Under the pieces are notes generated by a model that was not told the origin of the DNA, searched no databases, and worked only from the letters and a program-made list of their open reading frames with translations. Positions 36,712 to 44,944 of a stretch of 64,000 nt of DNA are shown piece after piece. Source of the DNA: Gemmatimonas groenlandica (GTDB lineage Bacteria; Gemmatimonadota; Gemmatimonadetes; Gemmatimonadales; Gemmatimonadaceae); the NCBI RefSeq assembly GCF_013004105.1, contig NZ_CP053085.1:5022001-5086000 (forward strand), written 5' to 3'. Within the stretch, counting starts at the first letter, position 1. The number at the start of each line of letters is the position of its first letter. Both the position numbers and the translations under genes were made by a program.

Positions 36712-38556
36712 ATGAACCACGCCTTGCTGTTCGCCAGCATGGCGGGACTGGGCACCGGGCCTCTCGTCGCCCGGGCAGCCAAGGCCCGCCCCCAGATGCT
36801 GGCCTTCATCGACGGCTTCGTGCTGGTCACCATCGGTGGCTTGGTGCTGCTCGATGTGATCCCGCATGCGCTCGAGCACCGCGATCTGTGGGCCGGGCTG
36901 TTCATGCTGGTCGGCTTCACGCTGCCGAATCTGGCCGAGCGGTTGTTCCGCTTCGGTGTGCAGCAAACGCACACCGCCGTGCTGCTGCTCGCGCTGGTCG
37001 GCGTCGCCATTCACTCGGCACTCGACGGCAGCGCGCTGGCCCAGTCGGACGCCAATCCGTCCAGCCTGATCGGCTATGGCGTCGTGCTGCACCAGCTCCC
37101 CGTGAGTCTCATGGTGTGGTGGGTGCTCAGCGATCGCCCGCGTTCGGTCACCTGGTTCGTGCTCTCGTTGATGGCGCTGACGACGGTGGTGGGCTATTTC
37201 GCCGAGCCGACGATCTTCGCGGTGCTGCCCGATCGCGCCGGCGTCTGGTTTGAAGCGGTGGTCGGTGGTTCGTTGCTGCATGTGATCGCGCACCCCGCGC
37301 ATTCGCACGCGCACGATGACGAGCACGGCCACGGCCACGCTCACGACCACGAGCACGGGCACGCTCACGCTCACGATCACGACCATGCGCACGGCGCCCC
37401 GGACCCGGTGGATGCGGAGCACGACGAAATTCGTCTCGACGCCCACACGCGTGTCCCGAACGGCATCGGCGCGCTGCTCGGCATCTCCCTGCTGGTCGTA
37501 CTGCACATCAGCCAGAGCGGTCACGGCGATGCCTCGCTGCGCGCGATGTGGACGACGTTTGAGGGGTTGGCCATGGAAAGCGCGCCGGCCCTGCTGGTGG
37601 CGTACCTGATGGCGGGATTGGTACACGCCTTCGTGGCGCCGGGAAAACTCGCGTGGTTGAATCGCGGCTCGACGCTACGCCAGGGGCTGTCCGGCATGGC
37701 CCTTGGGCTCCCGCTGCCGATCTGCTCCTGCGGCGTCGTACCGCTGTATGAGGGGCTGGTGAAGCAAGGGGTTTCCACGGCCGCCGCCGTGGCGTTTCTC
37801 ATTGCCACGCCGGAACTCGGCATTGATGCGGTGCTGATGTCGGTGCCGTTGTTGGGGGCGCCGTTCACAATCGTCCGTGTGGCGGCTGCGGCGACCGTCG
37901 CGTTGGTCGTCGCGCTCGTCATGGCTCGACTCGCGGCTCCTCGTACGGCGACACGCTCGCTGCCGATGGCGGAGGCGGTGGTGTCGCTCTCTCTGCGCAC
38001 CCGCCTGCAGACCGCGATGCGCACGGGTTTCGCCGACATGGTCGATCACACGGCGCCGTGGATTCTCGTGGGTCTCATCATCGCCGCGTTGCTCGGGCCG
38101 TTGATGCAGGGCTCGTGGATGACGCGACTGCCCGGCGGTGTCGATGTGTTGCTCTTCGCGGCGATCGGCCTGCCGTTGTATGTGTGCGCATCGGCCTCGA
38201 CGCCGCTGGTGGCGGTGCTCGTCGCGGCTGGCGTGTCGCCCGGTGCCGGACTCGCGCTGTTGATCACCGGACCGGCCACCAACATGGCGACGATCGGGAT
38301 TCTCTCGCGTTTGCATGGCCAGCGGTTTGCCTACGCGTTTGCCGCCGCCATGATTGTCGCCGCCGTCGCGATCGGTCTGCTGGTGAACGTGGTGCTGCCC
38401 GCCGCTTCGCTGCCAACGCTGTCTCAGGCCTCGCTGGACACCACCACGTCACTCGAGCTGTTCTCGGTGCTCGCCTTGGCGGCACTGTACGCCGCTTCGG
38501 TGCTGCGACGCGGCGCCCGTGGGTTCCTGGGCGAGCTCCGGATGTCGCACGCATGA
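36712..38556 (+). CDS. Fusion of ZIP-like transporter, His-rich loop and ArsP_1-type permease
   Basis: A 614-residue inner-membrane protein. N-terminal part (about 1-195): ZIP-like helices with VIPHALEH, VGVAIHSALDGSAL and GYGVVLHQLPVSLM, resembling ZIP helices 4 and 5 but with the second motif lacking its glutamates. Then a loop of about 33 residues (197-229) that is almost only His, Asp, Ala, Gly. Then, from about 285, a permease of the ArsP_1 (old DUF318) type with LPLPICSCGVVPLYEGL, Cys 338 and 340. The frame is continuous, so the fusion is real as sequenced. It overlaps the COG0523 GTPase by 4 bases. Zinc is the likely metal, from the His loop and neighbours. Confidence 0.82.
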   Translation: MNHALLFASMAGLGTGPLVARAAKARPQMLAFIDGFVLVTIGGLVLLDVIPHALEHRDLWAGLFMLVGFTLPNLAERLFRFGVQQTHTAVLLLALVGVAIHSALDGSALAQSDANPSSLIGYGVVLHQLPVSLMVWWVLSDRPRSVTWFVLSLMALTTVVGYFAEPTIFAVLPDRAGVWFEAVVGGSLLHVIAHPAHSHAHDDEHGHGHAHDHEHGHAHAHDHDHAHGAPDPVDAEHDEIRLDAHTRVPNGIGALLGISLLVVLHISQSGHGDASLRAMWTTFEGLAMESAPALLVAYLMAGLVHAFVAPGKLAWLNRGSTLRQGLSGMALGLPLPICSCGVVPLYEGLVKQGVSTAAAVAFLIATPELGIDAVLMSVPLLGAPFTIVRVAAAATVALVVALVMARLAAPRTATRSLPMAEAVVSLSLRTRLQTAMRTGFADMVDHTAPWILVGLIIAALLGPLMQGSWMTRLPGGVDVLLFAAIGLPLYVCASASTPLVAVLVAAGVSPGAGLALLITGPATNMATIGILSRLHGQRFAYAFAAAMIVAAVAIGLLVNVVLPAASLPTLSQASLDTTTSLELFSVLALAALYAASVLRRGARGFLGELRMSHA

Positions 38557-39482
38557 TTCCGCTCGTGCTGATGGCCGGCTTCCTCGGCGCCGGCAAGACG
38601 CGCTTTCTCACCACGCTCATTCCGCAGCTGCTCGAGCGGGGCGTGCGTGTACGCATCGTGCTGAATGATTTCGAGAACGCGAAGATCGACGCCGCGCGAC
38701 TCGGCGAGCTTGATGCGCTGGTCACGCCGCTGAATGGCGAGTGCGTGTGCTGCGGTTCACTGCGTGAGCTGCTCGATACGCTGCAGGCGGTGCCGAATGA
38801 TCCGGGCAGTGTGATGCTGATCGAAGCCAACGGGGCTACGGAAACGGACGAGCTGCTGGGCTATCTCACCACCGACACCACGCTCACGCATTTCACGCTG
38901 CCGTTGCAACTCACCGTGATCGACGCGGCGCGCTGGCAGAAGCGCTGGTGGAATAACGGCCTTGAAGCGGCACAGACCACCACCGCAACGCACGTGCATC
39001 TCAATTGGACCGACAAGCTTACGCCCACGCGACGCGATGCGGTCCAGCAGGGTGTCGCCGCCGTGAACGCCCGCGCGGCGTTCACCACGCCGGGGGAATT
39101 CGCCGCCACACTGCAGTCACTGGCAGATTCGGTACGTGAGACGCCGCGACGCGATCCGCAGGGCGTTGCCACGGCGCACCGGCATCGCCACGGGCACACG
39201 CATCCCTTTGGCAGCGTCGCCCTGCCGCTCCCTCGCGTCGTCGAGCGGGCGCGTTTCCTGGCCTTCGTGCAGGCCCTGCCGGCGGCCGTCGTGCGCGCCA
39301 AGGGGCTCGTACGCTTCGTCGATCAGCCGGCCGACATGTTCGTCTGGAATCGGGTGCCGGGGCGGAAGAAGGTACAGCTCGACGAGTCGTCGCCGCACGC
39401 CGACGCCGAGGCGACGGCGCTGTTCATCGGGGTAGGGATGTCACTCGACGACCTCGAATTGCGGATCGCGGCGCTGACCTAG
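38553..39482 (+). CDS. COG0523 (CobW/ZNG1-like) metallochaperone GTPase
   Basis: A 309-residue G3E GTPase. Seen: Walker A GFLGAGKT near the start, the CxCC metal motif (Cys 64, 66, 67 in GECVCCGSL), a His-rich loop HRHRHGHTHP, and a C-terminal CobW_C domain (VRFVDQPADMFVWNRVPG). The NKxD motif reads NWTD, so guanine specificity may be altered. Family members hand zinc to client proteins under shortage. ATG overlaps the permease stop by 4 bases. Confidence 0.88.
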   Translation: MIPLVLMAGFLGAGKTRFLTTLIPQLLERGVRVRIVLNDFENAKIDAARLGELDALVTPLNGECVCCGSLRELLDTLQAVPNDPGSVMLIEANGATETDELLGYLTTDTTLTHFTLPLQLTVIDAARWQKRWWNNGLEAAQTTTATHVHLNWTDKLTPTRRDAVQQGVAAVNARAAFTTPGEFAATLQSLADSVRETPRRDPQGVATAHRHRHGHTHPFGSVALPLPRVVERARFLAFVQALPAAVVRAKGLVRFVDQPADMFVWNRVPGRKKVQLDESSPHADAEATALFIGVGMSLDDLELRIAALT

Positions 39483-39578
39483 TCGGGGCAAAAGCCAGAG
39501 GTGATGGCATTTCTTCGCGAGCTGTGGTGTAGCAGATTTATCGGTCCCGTCCTTCCTGCTTCCGGAGCTCCCGTCGTG

Positions 39579-39971
39579 ATGTCTCGCTCACTCGTTCGAT
39601 CGACCGTCCTCGTCGCCGTCATTGCGTTCAGCGCTCCCGTTCTCGCATCGGGTGCGGTGATGCGACATCTCAAACTCGTCCGCTCGTTCCCGGCCGCCGA
39701 TACGGTGCTGGTGGCGTCGCCCGAGAAGATCACGATCGAGCTGAGTGAGGCCGTCGAACTCACCGGCGCCAAGCTCACGCTGTCGAAAGAGGGCGGGGCA
39801 CCCGTCGCACTTGGCTCGCTGCGTCGTGAGCCGAGCGCGCCGAAAGTGATGCGCGCCGATGTCCCGACCACGCTCGCCGGCGGCAGCTACAGCGTGTCGT
39901 GGCGCACGATGTCGAAGGACGGGCATGTGGTGAAGGGGACGTTCGGCTTTCGTGTAGGCGCCGCGAAGTAA
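39579..39971 (+). CDS. copC: CopC-domain copper-binding periplasmic protein
   Basis: A 130-residue secreted beta-sandwich protein with signal peptide (STVLVAVIAFSAPVLASG). The mature start HLKLVRSFPAADTVLVASP has the CopC pattern of an N-terminal His near the cleavage site and the SxPA motif, and the C-terminal SKDGHVVKGTFGFRV carries the second His, so a Cu(II) site is plausible. Start at 39579 gives a normal signal peptide. Followed by copD after 11 bases. Confidence 0.88.
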   Translation: MSRSLVRSTVLVAVIAFSAPVLASGAVMRHLKLVRSFPAADTVLVASPEKITIELSEAVELTGAKLTLSKEGGAPVALGSLRREPSAPKVMRADVPTTLAGGSYSVSWRTMSKDGHVVKGTFGFRVGAAK

Positions 39972-39982
39972 GCGGTACACGC

Positions 39983-40816
39983 GTGGAGTTCGCCGCACCG
40001 CTCGTCCGCTTGCTGCTGTACGGTGGCGCCACCGTGGCGATCGGGCGCGCCTCGCTCACGTTTGTCGAAAGCGACACCGGGCAGGAGCGGCGCGCGGTGC
40101 GTTTGTCGCTGTGGGTGAGCGCGATTGCCCTCGTCATCGCGCCACTCGCGTTGTTGCTGCTGCAGCAACAGGCCCTCGAATTGACGTTCACCGAGCTGCC
40201 AGGCCTGTTGCGCGATACCACTTGGGGGCGGGGGTGGATGCAGCTGGCGATTCCCTGTGTGCTCTCGGCGATTCTCCTGCCCCTGCGGAGCACACGTACG
40301 ACGTCGTTGTTCCTGCTGCTCGCTGTGCTCGGCGTGGCGGCCGCCATGGGCGGGCTTGGGCATGCCGCCGCCGATGAACAGTGGCCGTTGACCTCGCGCC
40401 TGTTCGATGCCATGCACGTGGCGGGTGTGGGCGCGTGGATTGGCGGCCTCGCGCTGCTGATGCTGGCAGGGGCGGGGAGTGTGGGAGGCGCGGCGCCAAC
40501 CGCGAGTGAGTGGCGCACCTTCAGCCGGACGGCCACCGTGATGGCGCCGGTGGTCCTGTTGTCGGGCGTCGGCAGCGGGTGGCGGCGCGTTGGTGCGAGC
40601 ACGATCACCGCCGTACTGGCGAGTGCCTACGGGCGCGTGTTGTTCCTCAAGGTCGCGCTCGTCCTGGTCGTGCTGGCGTTGGGGTACGCACAGCGGCGAC
40701 GGATCGCGGCGGGACAGGTGCCGGCGAGAAAGGCGGTGCGGTCGGAGCTGCTCGTCGCCGCGGTGGTCTTCTGCGCGACGGCCTGGATGACCGGCATGGA
40801 GCCGCCTGGCGAGTGA
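39983..40816 (+). CDS. copD: CopD-family copper import membrane protein
   Basis: A 277-residue protein with about eight membrane segments. The CopD core is visible in MHVAGVGAWIGGLALL, with conserved His. Works with CopC to move copper into the cytoplasm. GTG start at 39983; earlier in-frame codons would overlap copC. Its transcript ends before the shared hairpin at 40846-40874. Confidence 0.85.
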   Translation: MEFAAPLVRLLLYGGATVAIGRASLTFVESDTGQERRAVRLSLWVSAIALVIAPLALLLLQQQALELTFTELPGLLRDTTWGRGWMQLAIPCVLSAILLPLRSTRTTSLFLLLAVLGVAAAMGGLGHAAADEQWPLTSRLFDAMHVAGVGAWIGGLALLMLAGAGSVGGAAPTASEWRTFSRTATVMAPVVLLSGVGSGWRRVGASTITAVLASAYGRVLFLKVALVLVVLALGYAQRRRIAAGQVPARKAVRSELLVAAVVFCATAWMTGMEPPGE

Positions 40817-40845
40817 GCCAGCGGCCATGCCGTCGGTGACATACG

Positions 40846-40874
40846 AAAAAAGCCCGCAAGCAGTGCTCGCGGGC
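40846..40874 (-). terminator. Rho-independent terminator of the L31 gene
   Basis: Read on the minus strand, GCCCGCGAGCA-CTGC-TTGCGGGC style stem (40852-40874) is followed by six T (40846-40851). On the plus strand the same stem may end the copD transcript. Confidence 0.85.
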
Positions 40875-40897
40875 TTCTCCGTACCACATCGCAGGAC

Positions 40898-41140
40898 TTA
40901 GCGGTTGTAGCGCTTCTTGAACTTGTCGACGCGACCCTGCGTGTCGATGAGGCGCTGCGTGCCGGTGTAGAACGGGTGCGAATCGGCGGTGATTTCGAGC
41001 AGGATGAGGGGATACTCGTTCCCGTCTTCCATCTTGATCTTCTGCTCGCTGGTCATCGTCGAGCGCGTGATGATCGTCGCGCCCGTGGACGAATCCTTGA
41101 ACACCACCGAATGGTACGGCGGATGAATGCCTTCCTTCAT
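40898..41140 (-). CDS. rpmE: Ribosomal protein L31, type B (zinc-free)
   Basis: An 80-residue L31. It starts [19 protein letters not shown] and ends [12 protein letters not shown], with [10 protein letters not shown] in the middle. The CxxC zinc pair of type A L31 is missing, so this is the type B (C-minus) form, which in many bacteria is made under zinc shortage and replaces the zinc form. A good Shine-Dalgarno (GGAG) lies about 6 bases before the ATG. The 202-base leader above it holds a weak promoter-like TTGACC and no recognised riboswitch. Confidence 0.95.
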   Translation of the reverse strand: MKEGIHPPYHSVVFKDSSTGATIITRSTMTSEQKIKMEDGNEYPLILLEITADSHPFYTGTQRLIDTQGRVDKFKKRYNR

Positions 41141-41342
41141 GGTAACTCCAGCATGCGCCACCATTTCCGGCGGGAGCGCGTTTCTAAATGGGGGTCCGAT
41201 CGACAGGGCAAAGCCCATGCGATGCGGTCGCCTGTTTCGGCGAGCCTGAATGAATCGCCGTTTCGGGCGGCAAGGTCAAGCGGTCCGGCCCGTTTAGGAC
41301 GGGTTTTCGGTCTAATGATACCCCGATATCGATAACAAAGGC

Positions 41343-42551
41343 CTACTTCGACCGTCCGATCACGTCACCGTAGCCGAACAGGATGCCGTTGGCCGCGTCC
41401 CGGACCAGCGACACGATCGGACTGGTCAGCTGCCCCATCATGAAGCCCGAGGGCTGCCCACCGAATCGGTTGTTGGTGACCGATCGGATGAACGAGGCCG
41501 CCGTATCGAGCGGCAGGCCGGACACGTTGGCGTAGAAGCGGCTCCACTCGTCGCCCTGCTGAAACAGGTATTGCTCGACGTTGCTCGTGTAGAAGGTGTT
41601 CACTCGCGCGTCGCGCTCGCGAAGCCAGCCGCCCACGTTGGCCAGCGCACGGGGGCCGGCGAAGTTGCCCACCAGCGGCACGATCAGGTTCCGTCGCTGC
41701 ATGTCGCGGACGATCTGATACGACGCGTCTGTGCCCAGAAATCCAAGGTTCGCGCCACCGGGATCGGTGGCCGTCGCAATCATGGCGAAGGTGGGCATGC
41801 CGCGGAAGCCGCGCCCCCCGCCGAAGCCGCCGGTACTTCCGCTCGAGTAGTTCAGCGACGGGCCCGTACTGTAGAACACGCTGTCCACGTAGCGCAGTGT
41901 CGCAAGATCGGACGAGTCGAGCGTAAAGCCGTGCGTGCGGACGAGGTGATCGCGCACCTCGGCGAACGTGCGACGAAAGAACGCCGAGTCGGCCGCACGC
42001 CGATCGAGTCGGGCAATGAGCGTGTCGGCGCTTTCCGCGACATCGGACAACGTCGTACCCGCGATCGGCCGCGCGAACAGGCGCGCCAGAAACGTCGACC
42101 GGGTCGGTGAGAGTTCGAACACCGCCTTGTACCACAAATGCTGCAGCAGATTCTGACGGCGGATGTCCACGATAAACGCCACGCGCGGTTGCAGGGCCGC
42201 GATGTACGTGAAGTTCTGCTCGGGTCCGACGCCCACGTACACGCCGCCTGGCGGACTGGTCACGCGCAAGCGGGCGATGACATGCTGCAGCCCCATCTCA
42301 TTCGACACGAAGTTCTCGGAGCGGAAGTAGCCTCCGGGCTCGGACATGTCGCGCACCATGCGCCACCACGTGCTGTCGGCGAGGCGCTCGGGAAGCATCG
42401 CCGATTGCGAGGCTGGGAGCGCACGAAACGGCTCGACATTCGCGCCGCCGGTCGGCGCCATCGGGGATGTGCCGTGGCGGCAGGCGACGAGGCCGACGAG
42501 GGTAGCTCCGGCAACGGCAGCGAGCTTCAGAAGGGGCGCGTGGCGACTCAT
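41343..42551 (-). CDS. Lipoprotein resembling the LIC_10091-type methyltransferase-like family
   Basis: A 402-residue secreted lipoprotein (lipobox LVGLVAC). The centre reads VYVGVGPEQNFTYIAALQP followed by AFIVDIRRQNLLQH, an unusual acidic-loop pattern that resembles methyltransferase-like proteins annotated as LIC_10091 family in my recollection. There is a Gly-rich patch GGFGGGRGFRG near 240. Being outside the membrane makes SAM use doubtful; a non-catalytic or sensor role is possible. Family assignment unverified. Confidence 0.7.
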   Translation of the reverse strand: MSRHAPLLKLAAVAGATLVGLVACRHGTSPMAPTGGANVEPFRALPASQSAMLPERLADSTWWRMVRDMSEPGGYFRSENFVSNEMGLQHVIARLRVTSPPGGVYVGVGPEQNFTYIAALQPRVAFIVDIRRQNLLQHLWYKAVFELSPTRSTFLARLFARPIAGTTLSDVAESADTLIARLDRRAADSAFFRRTFAEVRDHLVRTHGFTLDSSDLATLRYVDSVFYSTGPSLNYSSGSTGGFGGGRGFRGMPTFAMIATATDPGGANLGFLGTDASYQIVRDMQRRNLIVPLVGNFAGPRALANVGGWLRERDARVNTFYTSNVEQYLFQQGDEWSRFYANVSGLPLDTAASFIRSVTNNRFGGQPSGFMMGQLTSPIVSLVRDAANGILFGYGDVIGRSK

Positions 42552-42649
42552 CCCTTGACCTTACGCACGGTGCGGGGAGAGGCAAGGTTGCAGGTTGCTG
42601 AAACCGGAGCGCAATCGCGTCGTACGACCGACGGGGAGTCAGATCCCAT

Positions 42650-43387
42650 GTGGAACGTTCCGCACGCACCTCAATCGCCGATCTCATGCAGGAAATTCCC
42701 GCCGTACCCGCGCCGCCCACGGTTCCCACGCCGCCGCCCGTGCCGTTCGTGGTGCAGACGGGAACGGGTCAGATCACGGGGGCGCCGACTGAGGTGTACC
42801 AGGCGGCGCAGGCCCAGCGTCGTGAGCTGCGAAATCAGCTGGAGCGACTAGAGTCGCAGCGTCAGGACCTCCGCAACGAACTCCGCAGCGATGGGAACGT
42901 GGACAACGCGGTGGATCGAGCCGGCGTCGAATCGCGCATCAAGGAACTGGACGGGCGCATCTCGGCAGTTGACCAGCAGTTGGCGAAGGCCGACGCGGCG
43001 GTGGCGCAGGCGGCCGCGATTCCCGGGGCCACGACGGAGCCGCCTCGGCCTGCGCGGAGTGGGCCACCCGACGAGATCATCGCAATACCCATCGTCTTTA
43101 CGCTGGCCGTGCTGATGCCGCTCGCGATCGCATATTCCCGCCGCATCTGGAAGAAGGGGGCCACGGTGGTCGCCCCGATTCCGAAGGACGTGACCGATCG
43201 CCTCGACGCGATGGGCCAAGCGGTGGAGTCGATCGCCATCGAAGTCGAGCGTATCGGTGAGGGGCAGCGCTTCCTCACTCGCGTGATGTCCGACAAGGGC
43301 AAGAGCCTAGGTGTCGGGGCCGCCGAGCCGATCCCGGTGCCGCAGGTGCATGGAGAGCAGGTCGCCGTCCCGCGCTACGAGCGGTAA
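42650..43387 (+). CDS. Hypothetical coiled-coil membrane protein
   Basis: A 245-residue protein. A Pro-rich N-terminus (EIPAVPAPPTVPTPPPVP) is followed by a charged coiled coil (about 55-125, RRELRNQLERLESQRQDLRN), one membrane segment near 140-165 (IPIVFTLAVLMPLAIAYS) and a cytoplasmic helical tail with VTDRLDAMGQAVESIAIEVE. The GTG at 42650 follows a GGGGAG at 11 bases. Function unknown; not clearly tied to the operon downstream. Confidence 0.72.
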   Translation: MERSARTSIADLMQEIPAVPAPPTVPTPPPVPFVVQTGTGQITGAPTEVYQAAQAQRRELRNQLERLESQRQDLRNELRSDGNVDNAVDRAGVESRIKELDGRISAVDQQLAKADAAVAQAAAIPGATTEPPRPARSGPPDEIIAIPIVFTLAVLMPLAIAYSRRIWKKGATVVAPIPKDVTDRLDAMGQAVESIAIEVERIGEGQRFLTRVMSDKGKSLGVGAAEPIPVPQVHGEQVAVPRYER

Positions 43388-43394
43388 CTGCAAG

Positions 43395-43520
43395 AACTGC
43401 CAACGGCTTAGGGGGCAGGGAGGAGGATATCAGGGTGGAGAAAGCAGGAAACACGCGCGGTTCACCTGCCTCCTCCACCCTGAAACCCTCCTTCCTGCCC
43501 CCTAAGCCGTTGGCCGTTCC
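43395..43520 (+). repeat. Long intergenic inverted repeat, copy A of the 130-bp family
   Basis: CCAACGGCTTAGGGGGCAGG (43400-43419) pairs perfectly with its reverse complement at 43494-43513, then CAGGGTGGAG (43431-43440) pairs with CTCCACCCTG (43473-43482). The middle contains CACGCGCGG. Lies between the coiled-coil gene and the sigma operon. The 90 bases after it show nothing else. Confidence 0.93.
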
Positions 43521-43610
43521 ATTCCAATGCAACCCTTTCGGCAATCCCTCTGTCTTTCACGCGCACATGCATGCGCATCGAAACGACGACAGTGAGCGAC
43601 GGCAGTGTCC

Positions 43611-44165
43611 ATGACTGACACGGAACTGCTTGATCGGCTCAGGACGGGGGACCACGCGGCGGAACGGGATTTCTACGACCGCCACGTGGACCGCGTGTAC
43701 CGACTCATTCTCCGAATGAGCGGACGTCCTGAACTGGCCCAGGAGTGGACGCAGGACACCTTCATCCGGGCCTTCAGCCGGATCGAACAGTTCCGTGGCG
43801 ACTCCGCCTTGTCGAGCTGGCTGCACACGATCGCCGTTTCGATCACGTTGAACGGTCTGCGTACCCAGAAGCGCCGCGATGCCTTCGCGGCGCCCCTCGA
43901 GGAAGCGACGACCGTGGCGCATGCGTCGGTGGAGAGCGAACCGGATCTCAAGGTTCGCCTGAAGGCCGCGATCGAGGCCCTTCCCGCCGGCACACGCGCC
44001 GTGTTCGTGATGCACGACGTGGAAGGGTTCACGCACGAGGAGATCGGTGAAGCGCTTGGTGTCGCGATCGGCACCAGCAAATCACAGCTCTTCCGTGCCA
44101 GAGAAAAGCTGCGGGTGGCGTTGGCCGCCTTCGCTCCCCGGCAGCTCGGCAAGGAGTTGGCATGA
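43611..44165 (+). CDS. ECF RNA polymerase sigma factor, head of the HEAT-repeat operon
   Basis: A 184-residue sigma factor. Region 2: AERDFYDRHVDRVYRLILRM and QDTFIRAFSRIEQFRG; region 4: LPAGTRAVFVMHDVEGFTHEEIGEALGV. Start ATG 43611, preceded by a weak GACGGCAG; a GTG two codons earlier is possible. The next gene overlaps by 4 bases. Its targets probably include its own operon. Confidence 0.92.
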   Translation: MTDTELLDRLRTGDHAAERDFYDRHVDRVYRLILRMSGRPELAQEWTQDTFIRAFSRIEQFRGDSALSSWLHTIAVSITLNGLRTQKRRDAFAAPLEEATTVAHASVESEPDLKVRLKAAIEALPAGTRAVFVMHDVEGFTHEEIGEALGVAIGTSKSQLFRAREKLRVALAAFAPRQLGKELA

Positions 44166-44944
44166 CCGATCGACCTTCGAAGCACGAACCACACCACATC
44201 CCAAGCGACGACGAGCACGATGTGCCGCTCGAGCCCTGGATGCTCGAACTGGCACGCGAGGCGGCCGACGAACTCGACGCCGACGTGGTCGTACCGCGCG
44301 AGATGATGTGGGCGCGAATCAATCGTGAACGTCGCGCTGCGGCAGGTGGGGCGACGACACCGCCGGTGAGGCGCGCGCTTCCCTCGCCACGCCTGTGGAC
44401 GCGGGTGGCCGCCGTCGCGGCGGTGCTGGTCGGCGGCGTGGCGATCGGTCGGTATGTCGTACCGGCAGCGCCAACAATCGTGGCCGTGTCCGACAGCGCC
44501 CGAGTGCCGAACGATCGGGCCCGCAGCGGCGCGGGTCTCGGGCCGGACGCACTCGCCGAGCTGCCGCAGTCGAGCGACCCAGTGCGCGTGGCCATGGGCG
44601 AGCATCTCGCCCGGACGGTCGCGTTGCTCACCACGGTGCGCGATCAGGACCCGTCAATGGGACCGGGTGCCGATGTCACCGCGTGGGCACGTGATCTGCT
44701 CAGCACCACGCGACTGCTGATCGACGAACCACAACTGCGCGACGAACGGACGCGCCGCTTGCTGCAGGACCTTGAGTTGGTGCTCGTGCAGATCATCCAG
44801 GCGCGTGGATCCGCGCCGGAGACGCAGCGCGCACCGAAGGAAACCATTCGCGAAACGAATCTCCTCCCGCGGGTGCGCGCCATTGTCACAGCGTCGCGTC
44901 CGATCGAGGAAACGATCAACAGCCTGACCTACGGAGGAGACTGA
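44162..44944 (+). CDS. Putative membrane-anchored anti-sigma factor
   Basis: A 260-residue protein overlapping the sigma gene by 4 bases. The N-terminal cytoplasmic part is His/Asp-rich (SKHEPHHIPSDDEHD) with a helix LEPWMLELAREAADELDAD, then one membrane segment near 80-95 (VAAVAAVLVGGVAIGRYVV), and an outside part of about 150 residues, mostly helices (EHLARTVALLTTVRDQDP; RRLLQDLELVLVQIIQARG). No zinc anti-sigma motif. The role as anti-sigma is inferred from position and topology. Confidence 0.8.
   Translation: MTDRPSKHEPHHIPSDDEHDVPLEPWMLELAREAADELDADVVVPREMMWARINRERRAAAGGATTPPVRRALPSPRLWTRVAAVAAVLVGGVAIGRYVVPAAPTIVAVSDSARVPNDRARSGAGLGPDALAELPQSSDPVRVAMGEHLARTVALLTTVRDQDPSMGPGADVTAWARDLLSTTRLLIDEPQLRDERTRRLLQDLELVLVQIIQARGSAPETQRAPKETIRETNLLPRVRAIVTASRPIEETINSLTYGGD

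Noticed and set aside
41141-41342. Riboswitch or T-box leader of L31
   Set aside because: No conserved riboswitch elements seen; only weak promoter-like bases and a small hairpin.
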